Assembly (NCBI GenBank): GCA_046262315.1
Contig: JBHEMZ010000046.1
Coordinates: forward strand, 1 to 39,534
Source: JACVRM01 sp046262315
Lineage (GTDB): Bacteria; Actinomycetota; Thermoleophilia; Gaiellales; Gaiellaceae
Direction of reading: 5' to 3'
DNA: 39,534 nucleotides
The notes beneath the pieces are model-generated. The model did not search any database and was not told the DNA's origin. It saw only the letters and a program-made list of their open reading frames with translations. Of the stretch, positions 33,103-39,534 are shown one piece after another. A program made the translations under genes and the position numbers. Numbering within the stretch: the stretch's first letter is position 1; every line of letters starts with the position of its first letter.

Positions 33103-34173
33103 CTACTTGTGATTATTGGATCCAGTGTGCGCGCGCCTGATCGCTTCCTCTCGATCGATTGCCGCCAGTACCGTCCAGAGTTCGGGCCCGCGATCGCGTC
33201 CCGTGAGCGCGAGCCGCAGCGCGCGCAGGTCGCCGCCGACGGCCTTGAGCTCGCGCACGATCGCCCGTGCCGCGTCGGCGTCAAGGCGGTCCTCCGCTCG
33301 CTCGCGCAGTTCCCGGAAGCGCTCGAGCGTGGCGCGCGCGGCTTCCCCCGGCGGAACCGGCTCGGGAGCGAGCACGATGTGGGCGAACTCGCAGGCCTCG
33401 TTCAGGTCGCGCGCGCCGCGTAGCGCCGGCACGAGCTCGAGGTCAACGCCGACACGCCGTGCCAGCTCCTCCGCGGGCATGCCCGCGATCGCATCGATCG
33501 CGTGCCTCCGAACGCGGGCGAGGTCAGCGTGGACGTCGCCCCGCGGCAGGCCGAGTTCCTCGAGGTAGCGGCGAAGCGCCTCTGCTGGGATACCGGCGTC
33601 ACGAAGTTCGGCCAGCGAGGAGAGGCCGTGCCGCTTGCTCAGCTTCTGCCCGTCGTCGCCGAGTAGCAGCCCGTGGTGGAGGTACTCCGGGGGATCGGCA
33701 GCAAGGGCGCGGGCGAGCTCTTCGTGCAGCGGGGTGTTGGGGAGGTGGTCCTTGCCGCGGATGACGTGCGTCACACCGAGCTCGACATCGTCCACGACGC
33801 TCGCCAGGTGATAGGTCGCCGTTCCGTCCGGGCGCAGGAGGGTCGGCCGGCGCTCGCGGTCGAAACGCAGCGCACCGTTCGCGTCCCGGAACGTCCGACC
33901 TGCCTGCTCCAGCCGCTCAGCGGCGGCTGCATAGCGAGCGGCGCGCTCGCTCTGGCGCGCCGGGCCCTCGTCCCAGCAGACGCCGAGCCACTCGAGGTCG
34001 CGCAGCAGGGCCTCTTCCCCGCCGGGCACGTTGCGGGACAGGTCGGTGTCGTCGATGCGGAGTAGCAGCATCCCGCCGTGCTCGTCGGCGAAGGCCCGGT
34101 TCGCCACTGCGGAGAGCGCGCTGCCCAGATGGAGCGAGCCGGTGGGGCTGGGAGCGAAGCGGACGCGGATCAC
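33103..34173 (-). CDS. gltX: Glutamyl-tRNA synthetase, unusually short
   Basis: 356-residue class I GluRS-like protein. HIGH-type HLGS is at 15-18 in RFAPSPTGSLHLGS, RIDDTD at 39-44, THVIRGKDHLPNTP at 135-148 and KMSKS-type KLSKRHG at 177-183. Canonical bacterial GluRS has about 465-490 residues and KMSKS near 240. The missing 60 residues are from the connecting/stem-contact region between about 92 and 112, and the anticodon-binding part is also short. It is longer than GluQ-RS (about 300). True GluRS, a discriminating variant or a specialised paralogue are all possible. Start GTG 34173, leaderless. Its position in ispD-ispF-gltX-cysS order supports the gltX call. Confidence 0.8.
   Translation of the reverse strand: MIRVRFAPSPTGSLHLGSALSAVANRAFADEHGGMLLLRIDDTDLSRNVPGGEEALLRDLEWLGVCWDEGPARQSERAARYAAAAERLEQAGRTFRDANGALRFDRERRPTLLRPDGTATYHLASVVDDVELGVTHVIRGKDHLPNTPLHEELARALAADPPEYLHHGLLLGDDGQKLSKRHGLSSLAELRDAGIPAEALRRYLEELGLPRGDVHADLARVRRHAIDAIAGMPAEELARRVGVDLELVPALRGARDLNEACEFAHIVLAPEPVPPGEAARATLERFRELRERAEDRLDADAARAIVRELKAVGGDLRALRLALTGRDRGPELWTVLAAIDREEAIRRAHTGSNNHK
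33112..33125. promoter_or_regulatory. Second GGATCCAATA-type site, inside the gltX 3' end
   Basis: The minus strand reads GGATCCAATAATC (from 33123 down), matching the plus-strand GGATCCAATATAC at 33046. The two copies are in opposite orientation about 70 bp apart. A third bare GGATCC lies at 33098-33103. Together they could support cooperative binding or looping. Confidence 0.4.
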
Positions 34174-34181
34174 GGCCGCTC

Positions 34182-34187
34182 ACGGTA
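34182..34187 (-). promoter_or_regulatory. -10 hexamer TACCGT, leaderless gltX
   Basis: Minus-strand TACCGT ends 8 nt before GTG 34173. Confidence 0.42.
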
Positions 34188-34212
34188 ACGCGGGGCCGCC
34201 CACGCGGCTGGC

Positions 34213-34553
34213 TCAGACGCCGATGGACCCGAGATCCTCGATCGACGCCGCGCTGGCGGCTGAGCCGGCGATGACGACGACGTGGTAGGCGGCAATCAGC
34301 GCCATCACCCTCTCCTCGTATGCTTCATCCCATTCATCCTGCCGTAGAACGCATCGAGCTGCTCGTTCCGGAGCTCGAGAGACGGAAAGGCGCGAAGCAG
34401 GTAGTAGCGTTCCTCGTTGAGTAGCGACGGCCCGTATGCAACGACCTCGATTCCGCCCTGTCGCAGCATCGGCACCGACCCGGCCTCAACGATCCGATGG
34501 AACTCAGCGCCCGCGCCGGGCCGCAGCGAGTAAGTGCGCAGGTCGTAGATCAA
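34213..34553 (-). pseudogene. NIPSNAP-family protein with one frameshift
   Basis: From TTG 34553 (GAGG ribosome binding site at 4 nt) the frame reads LIYDLRTYSLRPGAGAEFHR, the NIPSNAP ferredoxin-like start, to LDAFYG and then hits TGA at 34305. In the adjacent frame, without a break, DEWDEAYEERVMALIAAYHV and VVIAG continue the family C-terminus to a stop at 34213. One base is missing at about 34338-34341 (GGCAGGATG, expected FYGS-DEW). The full product would be about 113 residues. NIPSNAP proteins are small alpha/beta-barrel dimers of unclear function. Either a recent null allele or a base-call error. Confidence 0.65.
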
Positions 34554-34574
34554 CTGTCCTCGCCCCGCTTTCCG

Positions 34575-34580
34575 AGCATA
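34575..34580 (-). promoter_or_regulatory. -10 hexamer TATGCT of the NIPSNAP gene
   Basis: Minus-strand TATGCT ends 21 nt before TTG 34553. It would give a short leader carrying the GAGG site. Confidence 0.35.
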
Positions 34581-34641
34581 GATCACAAAGCTGACCCGCG
34601 GTGGGAGTCGTAGCCGTAGCCGGTGCCGCCTCGCCAGCCTC

Positions 34642-34647
34642 TAGGCT
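34642..34647 (+). promoter_or_regulatory. -10 hexamer TAGGCT, leaderless mutY
   Basis: TAGGCT ends 7 nt before GTG 34655 and decides the start over the upstream GTG 34601. Confidence 0.5.
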
Positions 34648-34654
34648 CGACGCA

Positions 34655-35371
34655 GTGGAAGCGCTGCTTTTGGCCTGGTATAGGGAAAATGGGCGCGATC
34701 TGCCCTGGCGCAAGACGAAGGATCCGTATGCGATCCTGCTCTCGGAGGTCATGCTGCAGCAGACGCAGGTGTCACGCGTTGTGCCGCGGTACATGGAGTG
34801 GCTGGAGCGCTGGCCGACCGTCGAAGCGCTGGCGGCCGCCACGCCGGCTGCGGTGATCCGCGCCTGGCAAGGGCTCGGGTACAACCGTCGCGCCATCAAC
34901 CTCCATCGCGCGGCCCGCCATGTTGCCCAGCACGGATGGCCGGCGGATCTGACGGCCCTTCCCGGCGTCGGGCGGTATACGTCCAACGCGATCGGGGCGT
35001 TTGCTTTCGGCGAGCTTGTGCTGCCGGTCGATACGAACGTCCGCCGTGTCCAGGAGCGAACCGGGCACGCGTTCGACCACCGCTGCGGGCAGGCGCTCTT
35101 CGACCTCGGAGCGACGGTCTGCCTCGCGCGGGTGCCACGCTGCGACAGCTGTCCGCTCGCACCGTTGTGCCCCTCCCGCGGTCGCCGCTACGCGCCGCTT
35201 CGCCGCCAGCCGCCGCTCGAGGGGTCGTTCCGCCAGCGTCGCGCCCGCGCGCTTCGGTTGGTGGCGGCCCGTGCGCGCCCATTCGCCGAGCTCGACGGTG
35301 AGGCCGTGTCCGCACTTCGCGACGACGGGCTCGTGGAGTTGGTGGACGGCGAGGTCCGCCTGCCCGCCTGA
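34655..35371 (+). CDS. mutY: A/G-specific adenine glycosylase
   Basis: 238-residue helix-hairpin-helix DNA glycosylase removing adenine mispaired with 8-oxoguanine. Catalytic Glu31 is in SEVMLQQTQV, the HhH motif is LPGVGRYTSNAI (102-113) and catalytic Asp126 is in LPVDTNVRRV. The [4Fe-4S] cluster ligands are Cys156, 163, 166 and 172 (C-x6-C-x2-C-x5-C). The C-terminal NUDIX-like 8-oxoG recognition domain of full-length MutY (about 350 residues) is lacking except for about 60 residues of winged-helix-like tail. The QQTQ motif distinguishes it from endonuclease III. Confidence 0.88.
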   Translation: MEALLLAWYRENGRDLPWRKTKDPYAILLSEVMLQQTQVSRVVPRYMEWLERWPTVEALAAATPAAVIRAWQGLGYNRRAINLHRAARHVAQHGWPADLTALPGVGRYTSNAIGAFAFGELVLPVDTNVRRVQERTGHAFDHRCGQALFDLGATVCLARVPRCDSCPLAPLCPSRGRRYAPLRRQPPLEGSFRQRRARALRLVAARARPFAELDGEAVSALRDDGLVELVDGEVRLPA

Positions 35372-35422
35372 CAGGCACGCCCCCGCGGGAACGGATGTGG
35401 TGTGACTGTTGTAGAACCTGGT

Positions 35423-36490
35423 ATGCGAACGCTCGCGCTTGCACTGGTGCTCGCGGTCGGCGGCGCGGCGCCGGGCAAGGTTCAGCCGGCATCGTCTCTC
35501 ATCCATCCCCGCGCGGCGCACACGGCGACGCTGCTGGCGAACGGAAATGTCCTCGTCGCCGGCGGCTGCACTGCCGATAGCTGCGAGCTCGGTGTGGACG
35601 GCCGGACCACGGAGCTGTACGAGGCGGCACGCCAGCGCTTCGTCAGCGGGCCGCCCCTCCTCCGACCGAGGGTTGGGCACGCTGCGGTCCGGCTGCTCGA
35701 CGGGCGGGTGCTGGTTGCAGGCGGCTGGGATCTCGGCGGCCTGACGCGGACGGCCGAGCTGTTCGACCCGCGAAAAAGCACTTTCGTCGCGACCGGCTCG
35801 CTACGAGCGGCGCGAGGCGGGTTCTCGGCGACTCGCCTGCGTGACGGACGCGTCCTGTTCGCCGGTGGAGCGCAAGACGGGCGGACAATGGCTTCGGCGG
35901 AGCTCTACGACCCGCGCACCGGCAGCTTCTCGTCGACCGGATCGATGCGGCAGGCTCGTTCGGCGCATACCGCGGTGCGCCTGCTCGACGGCCGGGTGCT
36001 AGTGATCGGGGGCTCGATTGCGGGCCGAGTCCTCGCCGGTGCCGAGCTCTACGACCGCGAAGCGGCCGGTGGGTTCCAGCCGGGCGCTTGGCGCTGGCGC
36101 GGCACAAGCACGGTGCTGTCCTGCTCCGCAACGGGTGGCGTGCTCGTCGTCGGGGGCTCTGACGCGCGCGACTGGCGGGGGCGACTCGCGAGCGCTGAAG
36201 TGTGGAGTCCAGACGCGCGTCGGTTCTCGCAGACCTTGTCGATGGCGTCGAGCCGTTTCAAGCTGTCGAACACCGTCGTTCGTCTCCCGTCGGGCAAAGT
36301 GCTCGTGGCGGGCGGCGCACCGCAGGTGGAGGTGTACGAGCCGACGCGGCGACGGTTCTCAGTTGCGGGCCGCCTCCCGAGCGAGCTTTTCTTCGCGACG
36401 GCCACGGTGCTGCGCGGCGGCAGAGTGCTGCTCGTTGGGGGCTACGACGGCAACATCGACGTCAGCCGACGCGCCTGGCTGTTGGGGTAG
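35423..36490 (+). CDS. Secreted kelch-repeat beta-propeller protein
   Basis: 355 residues. A signal peptide (MRTLALALVLAVGGAAPG) is followed by about six kelch-type blades. Repeated units: HTATLLANGNVLVAGG, HAAVRLLDGRVLVAGGW, SATRLRDGRVLFAGGAQ, HTAVRLLDGRVLVIGGS, GVLVVGGSD, NTVVRLPSGKVLVAGGA and TATVLRGGRVLLVGGYD. The spacing and GG pairs define blade ends. No other domain is present. Such extracellular propellers bind ligands or carbohydrates. The substrate cannot be inferred. The TAG stop is part of the promoter of the following gene. ATG 35423 is selected because the signal peptide begins there. Confidence 0.85.
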   Translation: MRTLALALVLAVGGAAPGKVQPASSLIHPRAAHTATLLANGNVLVAGGCTADSCELGVDGRTTELYEAARQRFVSGPPLLRPRVGHAAVRLLDGRVLVAGGWDLGGLTRTAELFDPRKSTFVATGSLRAARGGFSATRLRDGRVLFAGGAQDGRTMASAELYDPRTGSFSSTGSMRQARSAHTAVRLLDGRVLVIGGSIAGRVLAGAELYDREAAGGFQPGAWRWRGTSTVLSCSATGGVLVVGGSDARDWRGRLASAEVWSPDARRFSQTLSMASSRFKLSNTVVRLPSGKVLVAGGAPQVEVYEPTRRRFSVAGRLPSELFFATATVLRGGRVLLVGGYDGNIDVSRRAWLLG

Positions 36491-36493
36491 GCT
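36488..36493 (+). promoter_or_regulatory. -10 hexamer TAGGCT overlapping the kelch stop codon
   Basis: TAGGCT ends 6 nt before ATG 36500. Its TAG is the stop codon of the kelch gene. Confidence 0.5.
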
Positions 36494-36499
36494 CATCGC

Positions 36500-37414
36500 A
36501 TGGACGCGCCCGTGAAGGCCGCGTGCGTGCAGGCGGAGCCGGTCATCCTCGACCGCGAGGCGACGCTCGATAAGCTCGACGGGCTCGCCGCGCAGGTGGC
36601 CGCCGCCGGCGCCCAGCTCGCCGTCTTCCCGGAAGCGTTCCTGCCTGCATACCCCTCCTCAGCGTGGGCGAAGGCGCTGGCGGGCTGGGCTGACCCGCGC
36701 GCCAAGGCCGCGTTCGCGCTGCTCGCGCGCGAGTCCGTCGAGATCCCCGGGCCCGCCGCCGACCGGCTGGCCGAGATCGCCGCCCGTCACGGGCTCTGGC
36801 TCGTCACCGGCGTCACCGAGGTCGACCCCGAGCGGCCGGGCACCCTCTACAACACGCTGCTCTACCACACTCCCGACGGACGCCTAGCCCTCCACCACCG
36901 CAAGCTCGTGCCCACGAACCACGAGCGGCTCGTCTGGGGCCAGGGCGACGGGCGCGGGCTGCGGGCGATCGCCACCGAGCTCGGTCGGCTCGGCGGGTTG
37001 ATCTGCTGGGAGAACTACATGCCGCTCGCGCGCTTCGCGCTGTACGAGTCGGGCGTGGAGATCTACATCGCCTCGACCGCCGACGACGGCGACGCGTGGC
37101 AGGCCACTCTGGTGCACATCGCCCGCGAGTCGCGCGCGTTCGTCGTCGCGCCGTCGCACTTCCAGCGTGCGGCTTCCTACCCCGCGGACTTCCCGCTGCA
37201 CGAGCTGCTCGACGGTCAGGACGTGATCGGCCGCGGCGGCAGCGCGATCCTGGCTCCCGACGGCTCGTACCTCGCCGGCCCGCTTTACGACGAGGAAGGA
37301 ATCCTCTACGCCGACCTCGAGCCGGCACGTCTTTACGAGGAGCGCCAGCGATTCGACCCGGCCGGGCACTACCACCGCCCGGACGTGCTGAAGCTCGAGG
37401 TGCGTTCGCCCTAG
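36500..37414 (+). CDS. Nitrilase-family hydrolase
   Basis: 304 residues of the CN-hydrolase superfamily, branch 1 (nitrilase/cyanide hydratase-like). The catalytic triad is complete: Glu45 (VFPEAFLPAYP), Lys135 (HHRKLVPTNHE) and nucleophile Cys169 (GGLICWENYMPLAR). CWEN-x-x-P is typical of true nitrilases, which hydrolyse nitriles to acids, often as spirals of subunits. Downstream HEGHYHRPD-like text (DPAGHYHRPDVLKLEV) is also typical. The leaderless start is ATG 36500. The stop overlaps the convergent ispF stop by 4 nt. Confidence 0.87.
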   Translation: MDAPVKAACVQAEPVILDREATLDKLDGLAAQVAAAGAQLAVFPEAFLPAYPSSAWAKALAGWADPRAKAAFALLARESVEIPGPAADRLAEIAARHGLWLVTGVTEVDPERPGTLYNTLLYHTPDGRLALHHRKLVPTNHERLVWGQGDGRGLRAIATELGRLGGLICWENYMPLARFALYESGVEIYIASTADDGDAWQATLVHIARESRAFVVAPSHFQRAASYPADFPLHELLDGQDVIGRGGSAILAPDGSYLAGPLYDEEGILYADLEPARLYEERQRFDPAGHYHRPDVLKLEVRSP

Positions 37415-37890
37415 CGCTCGAGCAGCGCGACGGCTTGAGCGGCGAGCCCCTCCCCGCGGCCGGTGAAACCCAGCCGGTCCGTCGTGGTCGCGCCCACGCT
37501 GATGCGCCCGGCCTCCACGCCCAGGGCGCCCGCGAGTCGCTCCGCCATCTCGTGGCGGCGATCGGCGATCCTCGGTCGCTCGCCGACGAGCACGCAATCG
37601 GCATTCACGAGCGCCCACCCGGATCCGCGCACGTCGGCGTAAGCACGGGCGAGCAGGTCGAGTGACAATGCACCCTGCCAGCGGTCGTCGTCGGACGGAA
37701 ACAGCGAGCCGATGTCCCCGCGGTTCGCAGCCCCCAGCAGCGCATCGATGAGAGCGTGCGTGACTACGTCGCCGTCCGAGTGACCTGCCAGCCCCGCCTC
37801 GCCGAGGAATTCGACCCCGCAGAGGACGAGCGTTTTTGCTCCGCTGAACGCGTGCGCGTCGACGCCGATACCAACGCGCTGCTCAGCCAC
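37411..37890 (-). CDS. ispF: 2-C-methyl-D-erythritol 2,4-cyclodiphosphate synthase
   Basis: 159 residues. The metal site is Asp11 and His13 (GIGVDAHAF) plus His45 (DVVTHALIDALLGAA). The C-terminal TTTDRLGFTGRGEGLAA signature is present. IspF forms trimers and catalyses the cyclisation step of the non-mevalonate isoprenoid pathway. The start is GTG 37890, 8 nt inside the HAD gene. An in-frame TTG lies 6 nt earlier. It shares a minus-strand unit with ispD through the HAD gene. Confidence 0.92.
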   Translation of the reverse strand: MAEQRVGIGVDAHAFSGAKTLVLCGVEFLGEAGLAGHSDGDVVTHALIDALLGAANRGDIGSLFPSDDDRWQGALSLDLLARAYADVRGSGWALVNADCVLVGERPRIADRRHEMAERLAGALGVEAGRISVGATTTDRLGFTGRGEGLAAQAVALLER

Positions 37891-38485
37891 GCTCAAACGC
37901 CCACGGCAATTCGTCCAGCGAAGCGATCCTGGCTTGCGCGCGGTCGGCGCCGTCTTGGAGGAAGCCCCAGGGCCCGCGGCGGATGTGAACGGCGAAGATC
38001 CCCGTCTCTAAGGCCGGAATGATGTCGTTGTCGATCCTGTCGCCGACATAGGCCACCTGCTCCGACGGACGGTCGGCGACCTCGAGCAGCCGCTCGAAGA
38101 ACGCCAGAGCCGGCTTTTCGACTCCCAGCGTGTGAGAGGCCGTTGCGTAGTCGACCTCGAGCTCGAACCGGTCGACGAACGGCTCGATCTCGCGCCCGAT
38201 GTTTCCCGCGAGCCCGACGAAATAGCCGGCGGCACGCAGGCGCTCGAGGCAGGGCACTGCGTCTTCGTACAGGTCCGCCCCCTCCCACCCGACCGTCTCG
38301 CTGCCGGGCGGCTCCACGCCAAGCAGGTCCCAGACGCGCGAATGCCGCTCACCACGATCGACGACGGTCCCGACCGCAGCCCACACGACGTGCGGCTCGA
38401 CGCCCACGGCCCGCCCGAGCTCAGCCCACCAGCGGCCCTCGTTGACGAGCGTCTCACCCACGTCGAAGAACACGGCGCGGATCAC
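37883..38485 (-). CDS. HAD-superfamily hydrolase between ispD and ispF
   Basis: 200-residue HAD subfamily IA phosphatase-like protein. Motif I is FFDVGETL (Asp8, with Glu in place of the second Asp of DxD), motif II Asn in LAGNIGRE, motif III Lys in GVEKPALAFF and motif IV GDRIDNDI. The helical cap is at about 15-85. The DxGET variant is common in the family and may act as a phosphatase or beta-phosphoglucomutase-like enzyme. GTG 38485 overlaps the ispD stop (GTGA), and its 3' end overlaps ispF. The substrate is unknown. A role in the isoprenoid pathway is only suggested by coupling. Confidence 0.83.
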   Translation of the reverse strand: MIRAVFFDVGETLVNEGRWWAELGRAVGVEPHVVWAAVGTVVDRGERHSRVWDLLGVEPPGSETVGWEGADLYEDAVPCLERLRAAGYFVGLAGNIGREIEPFVDRFELEVDYATASHTLGVEKPALAFFERLLEVADRPSEQVAYVGDRIDNDIIPALETGIFAVHIRRGPWGFLQDGADRAQARIASLDELPWAFERG

Positions 38486-39204
38486 TCGTCGCCCTCCTCG
38501 AGCTCGAGCTCATCCTCGCCGATCGGGACGGCAGGGGCAACGCCGAGCCACGTCGCAACGAGGGCCAGGTCGGCGGAATCCGTGACCTTGAGCAGACGAC
38601 GTTCTCCCTCGACCACGGCCACGCGACCGCCGCGGGCTTCGACGAGCGCCGCGCAGTCCGTGGCTTCCGCGCCGCCGCCGACGGCCGTTGTCAACACCTC
38701 CGGGAGGAACGCCTGCGGCGTCTGGATGAGCCGCAGCGACTCGCGGTCGAGCGTCTCGACGACGGCTCCGCGCTCAACGCGCTTCACCGTGTCCGGAAGC
38801 GGCAGCGCAGGGACGACGCCGTCCCAGCCCTCGCCGAGCTTGCGCAGCAGTCGCTCGACCAGGTCCTCGGGGACGAGGGGCCGCGCTGCGTCGTGAACGA
38901 GTACGGCGGTTGCGTCACCCGTGACCTCGGCGAGCCCGGCGCGGACCGAGGCGCCGCGCGTGGCGCCGCCAGCAACCGCCGCCGTTACCTTCCCCGCCCC
39001 GAGCTCCTCGGCGAGCAGGATTGCGGACTCCTCCCAGCCTTCCGGCACGACGAGCACGAGGGAGTCGATCCACTCGCTTTCCTCGAATCGCTCGAGGCTT
39101 TCCGCGAGCAGCACGCGCGCGCCGAGCGGCGCGAACGCCTTCGGCCGGTCGAGCCCCAGCCGCTCACCGGCGCCGGCGGCGGCGATGATCGCCCAGACGG
39201 ACAC
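38482..39204 (-). CDS. ispD: 2-C-methyl-D-erythritol 4-phosphate cytidylyltransferase
   Basis: 240 residues. The nucleotidyltransferase signature AAAGAGERLG ... RPKAFAPLG is N-terminal (8-28), and AVLVHDAARPLV and TPQAFLPEVL are family hallmarks. The C-terminal 15 residues are an acidic tail (EDELELEEGDE). IspD adds CMP to methylerythritol phosphate in the non-mevalonate pathway. It is first gene of the ispD-HAD-ispF unit with GTGA coupling. The start is GTG 39204, leaderless with TAGGTT upstream. Confidence 0.92.
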   Translation of the reverse strand: MSVWAIIAAAGAGERLGLDRPKAFAPLGARVLLAESLERFEESEWIDSLVLVVPEGWEESAILLAEELGAGKVTAAVAGGATRGASVRAGLAEVTGDATAVLVHDAARPLVPEDLVERLLRKLGEGWDGVVPALPLPDTVKRVERGAVVETLDRESLRLIQTPQAFLPEVLTTAVGGGAEATDCAALVEARGGRVAVVEGERRLLKVTDSADLALVATWLGVAPAVPIGEDELELEEGDE

Positions 39205-39210
39205 CGCGGC

Positions 39211-39216
39211 AACCTA
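39211..39216 (-). promoter_or_regulatory. -10 hexamer TAGGTT, leaderless ispD
   Basis: Minus-strand TAGGTT ends 6 nt before GTG 39204. Confidence 0.48.
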
Positions 39217-39264
39217 CTGCCTTCCGCCACACCGGAGCAGGCCGTGAGGGGACGTTCATTCACC

Positions 39265-39292
39265 GGCGGAGGCGGGCTTGCCCGCCTCCGCC
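39265..39292. terminator. 13-bp perfect inverted repeat, probable terminator
   Basis: GGCGGAGGCGGGC (39265-39277), TT, GCCCGCCTCCGCC (39280-39292). It lies between the transposase stop and the ispD promoter. No T-run follows, so termination is inferred from stem strength only. Confidence 0.45.
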
Positions 39293-39301
39293 ACCACGCG
39301 C

Positions 39302-39346
39302 AAGTCGCGTCTGTCTTTGCGGCAACCCCGCGCGAAGTCGCGTCTG
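39302..39346. repeat. Direct repeat of 12 bp beside the IS481 element
   Basis: AAGTCGCGTCTG occurs at 39302-39313 and again at 39335-39346, 33 bp apart, just downstream of the transposase stop. It may be part of the element end or of an older insertion. Confidence 0.4.
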
Positions 39347-39347
39347 A

Positions 39348-39534
39348 CTAGTTGTGGGACCCACAGACCTGTGAGACGCGGCTGATGGGCGGACGGCCGC
39401 CGAGCGAGCTGTGCGGTCGGTGTCGGTTGTACCAGCGCAGGTAGCCGGGGAGCGCGCGAGCGCGATGAGCGCTCGTGCGGTAGGCGAAGCGGTACGCCCA
39501 CTCTCGCAGCAGGGTCTTGACGAGCGCTTCCGCC
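39348..39534 (-). mobile_element. IS481-family transposase, C-terminal part
   Basis: Minus-strand frame from the window edge to TAG 39350-39348. It reads AEALVKTLLREWAYRFAYRT, then HRARALPGYLRWYNRHRPHS and LGGRPPISRVSQVCGSHN. LRWYN-x-x-RPH-x-x-LGG-x-PP is the standard C-terminal signature of IS481/rve integrase-type transposases. About 61 residues are present. The DDE catalytic core lies beyond the window. The reading frame is intact where visible, so the element may be functional. Confidence 0.85.

Noticed and set aside
39353..39365. Palindrome TGTGGGACCCACA as the IS481 terminal inverted repeat
   Set aside because: It lies inside the transposase coding sequence near its stop. A terminal repeat should be outside, so it is not used as the element end.

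Overview
This is a GC-rich (roughly 68-70 % by eye), densely packed actinobacterial chromosome segment. GTG and TTG starts are common and overlapping stop/start codons (GTGA, ATGA) link many genes. Gene content (acyl-CoA carboxylase, NlpC/P60 proteins, a DrrAB-type exporter, a SigH-like factor outside any sporulation context, a glyoxylate shunt, RTX-type repeats) fits a soil Actinomycetota member, most likely of the Thermoleophilia (Gaiellales/Solirubrobacterales). The class assignment is inference from style and gene order, not a search result. Layout: positions 1-541 hold two transposase remnants and the gene they cut (DUF4288-like). 595-3172 carry a proline iminopeptidase-like hydrolase, a XerD recombinase, a zinc-ribbon membrane peptide and a HEAT-repeat protein. 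3159-6400 encode citrate synthase, isocitrate dehydrogenase and malate dehydrogenase. 6401-10332 hold a frameshifted zinc-ribbon gene, an SDR, a YlbL/Lon-like protease, a 61-residue Cys-rich protein, a LapA-like membrane protein and an aminotransferase. 10484-13151 is a succinyl-CoA synthetase operon with a methyltransferase gene placed between sucC and sucD. 13508-17840 carry an ABC exporter pair, a beta-propeller/RTX gene broken by five +1 shifts, a 54-residue Asp-rich peptide and a JmjC/cupin oxygenase. 17837-25602 hold a sucrase/ferredoxin-like protein, acyl-CoA carboxylase alpha and beta subunits, PgsA, a small conserved-looking protein, an NlpC/P60 hydrolase, a Cys/Met-metabolism PLP enzyme and a secreted inhibitor-like protein. 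From 25650 to 39204 the minus strand carries tRNA-Thr, sigH, yacP, rlmB, cysS, a GntR regulator, aceA, aceB, a short glutamyl-tRNA synthetase, ispF, a HAD phosphatase and ispD, with mutY, a kelch protein and a nitrilase inserted on the plus strand. The right edge is the C-terminus of an IS481 transposase. Working together: gltA, icd, mdh and sucCD supply much of the TCA cycle, aceBA the glyoxylate bypass, and AccC/PccB feed carbon in through acyl-CoA carboxylation. The order ispD-ispF-gltX-cysS-rlmB-yacP-sigH matches the classic Bacillus chromosomal cluster, opened up by insertions. Most first-of-operon genes have a TANNNT hexamer 6-9 nt before the start codon, so leaderless transcription looks like the default. 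The Asp-rich peptide and the Cys-rich peptide are exceptions, with strong Shine-Dalgarno sequences. The least explained unit is the exporter / Asp-rich peptide / JmjC oxygenase neighbourhood at 13.5-17.8 kb.
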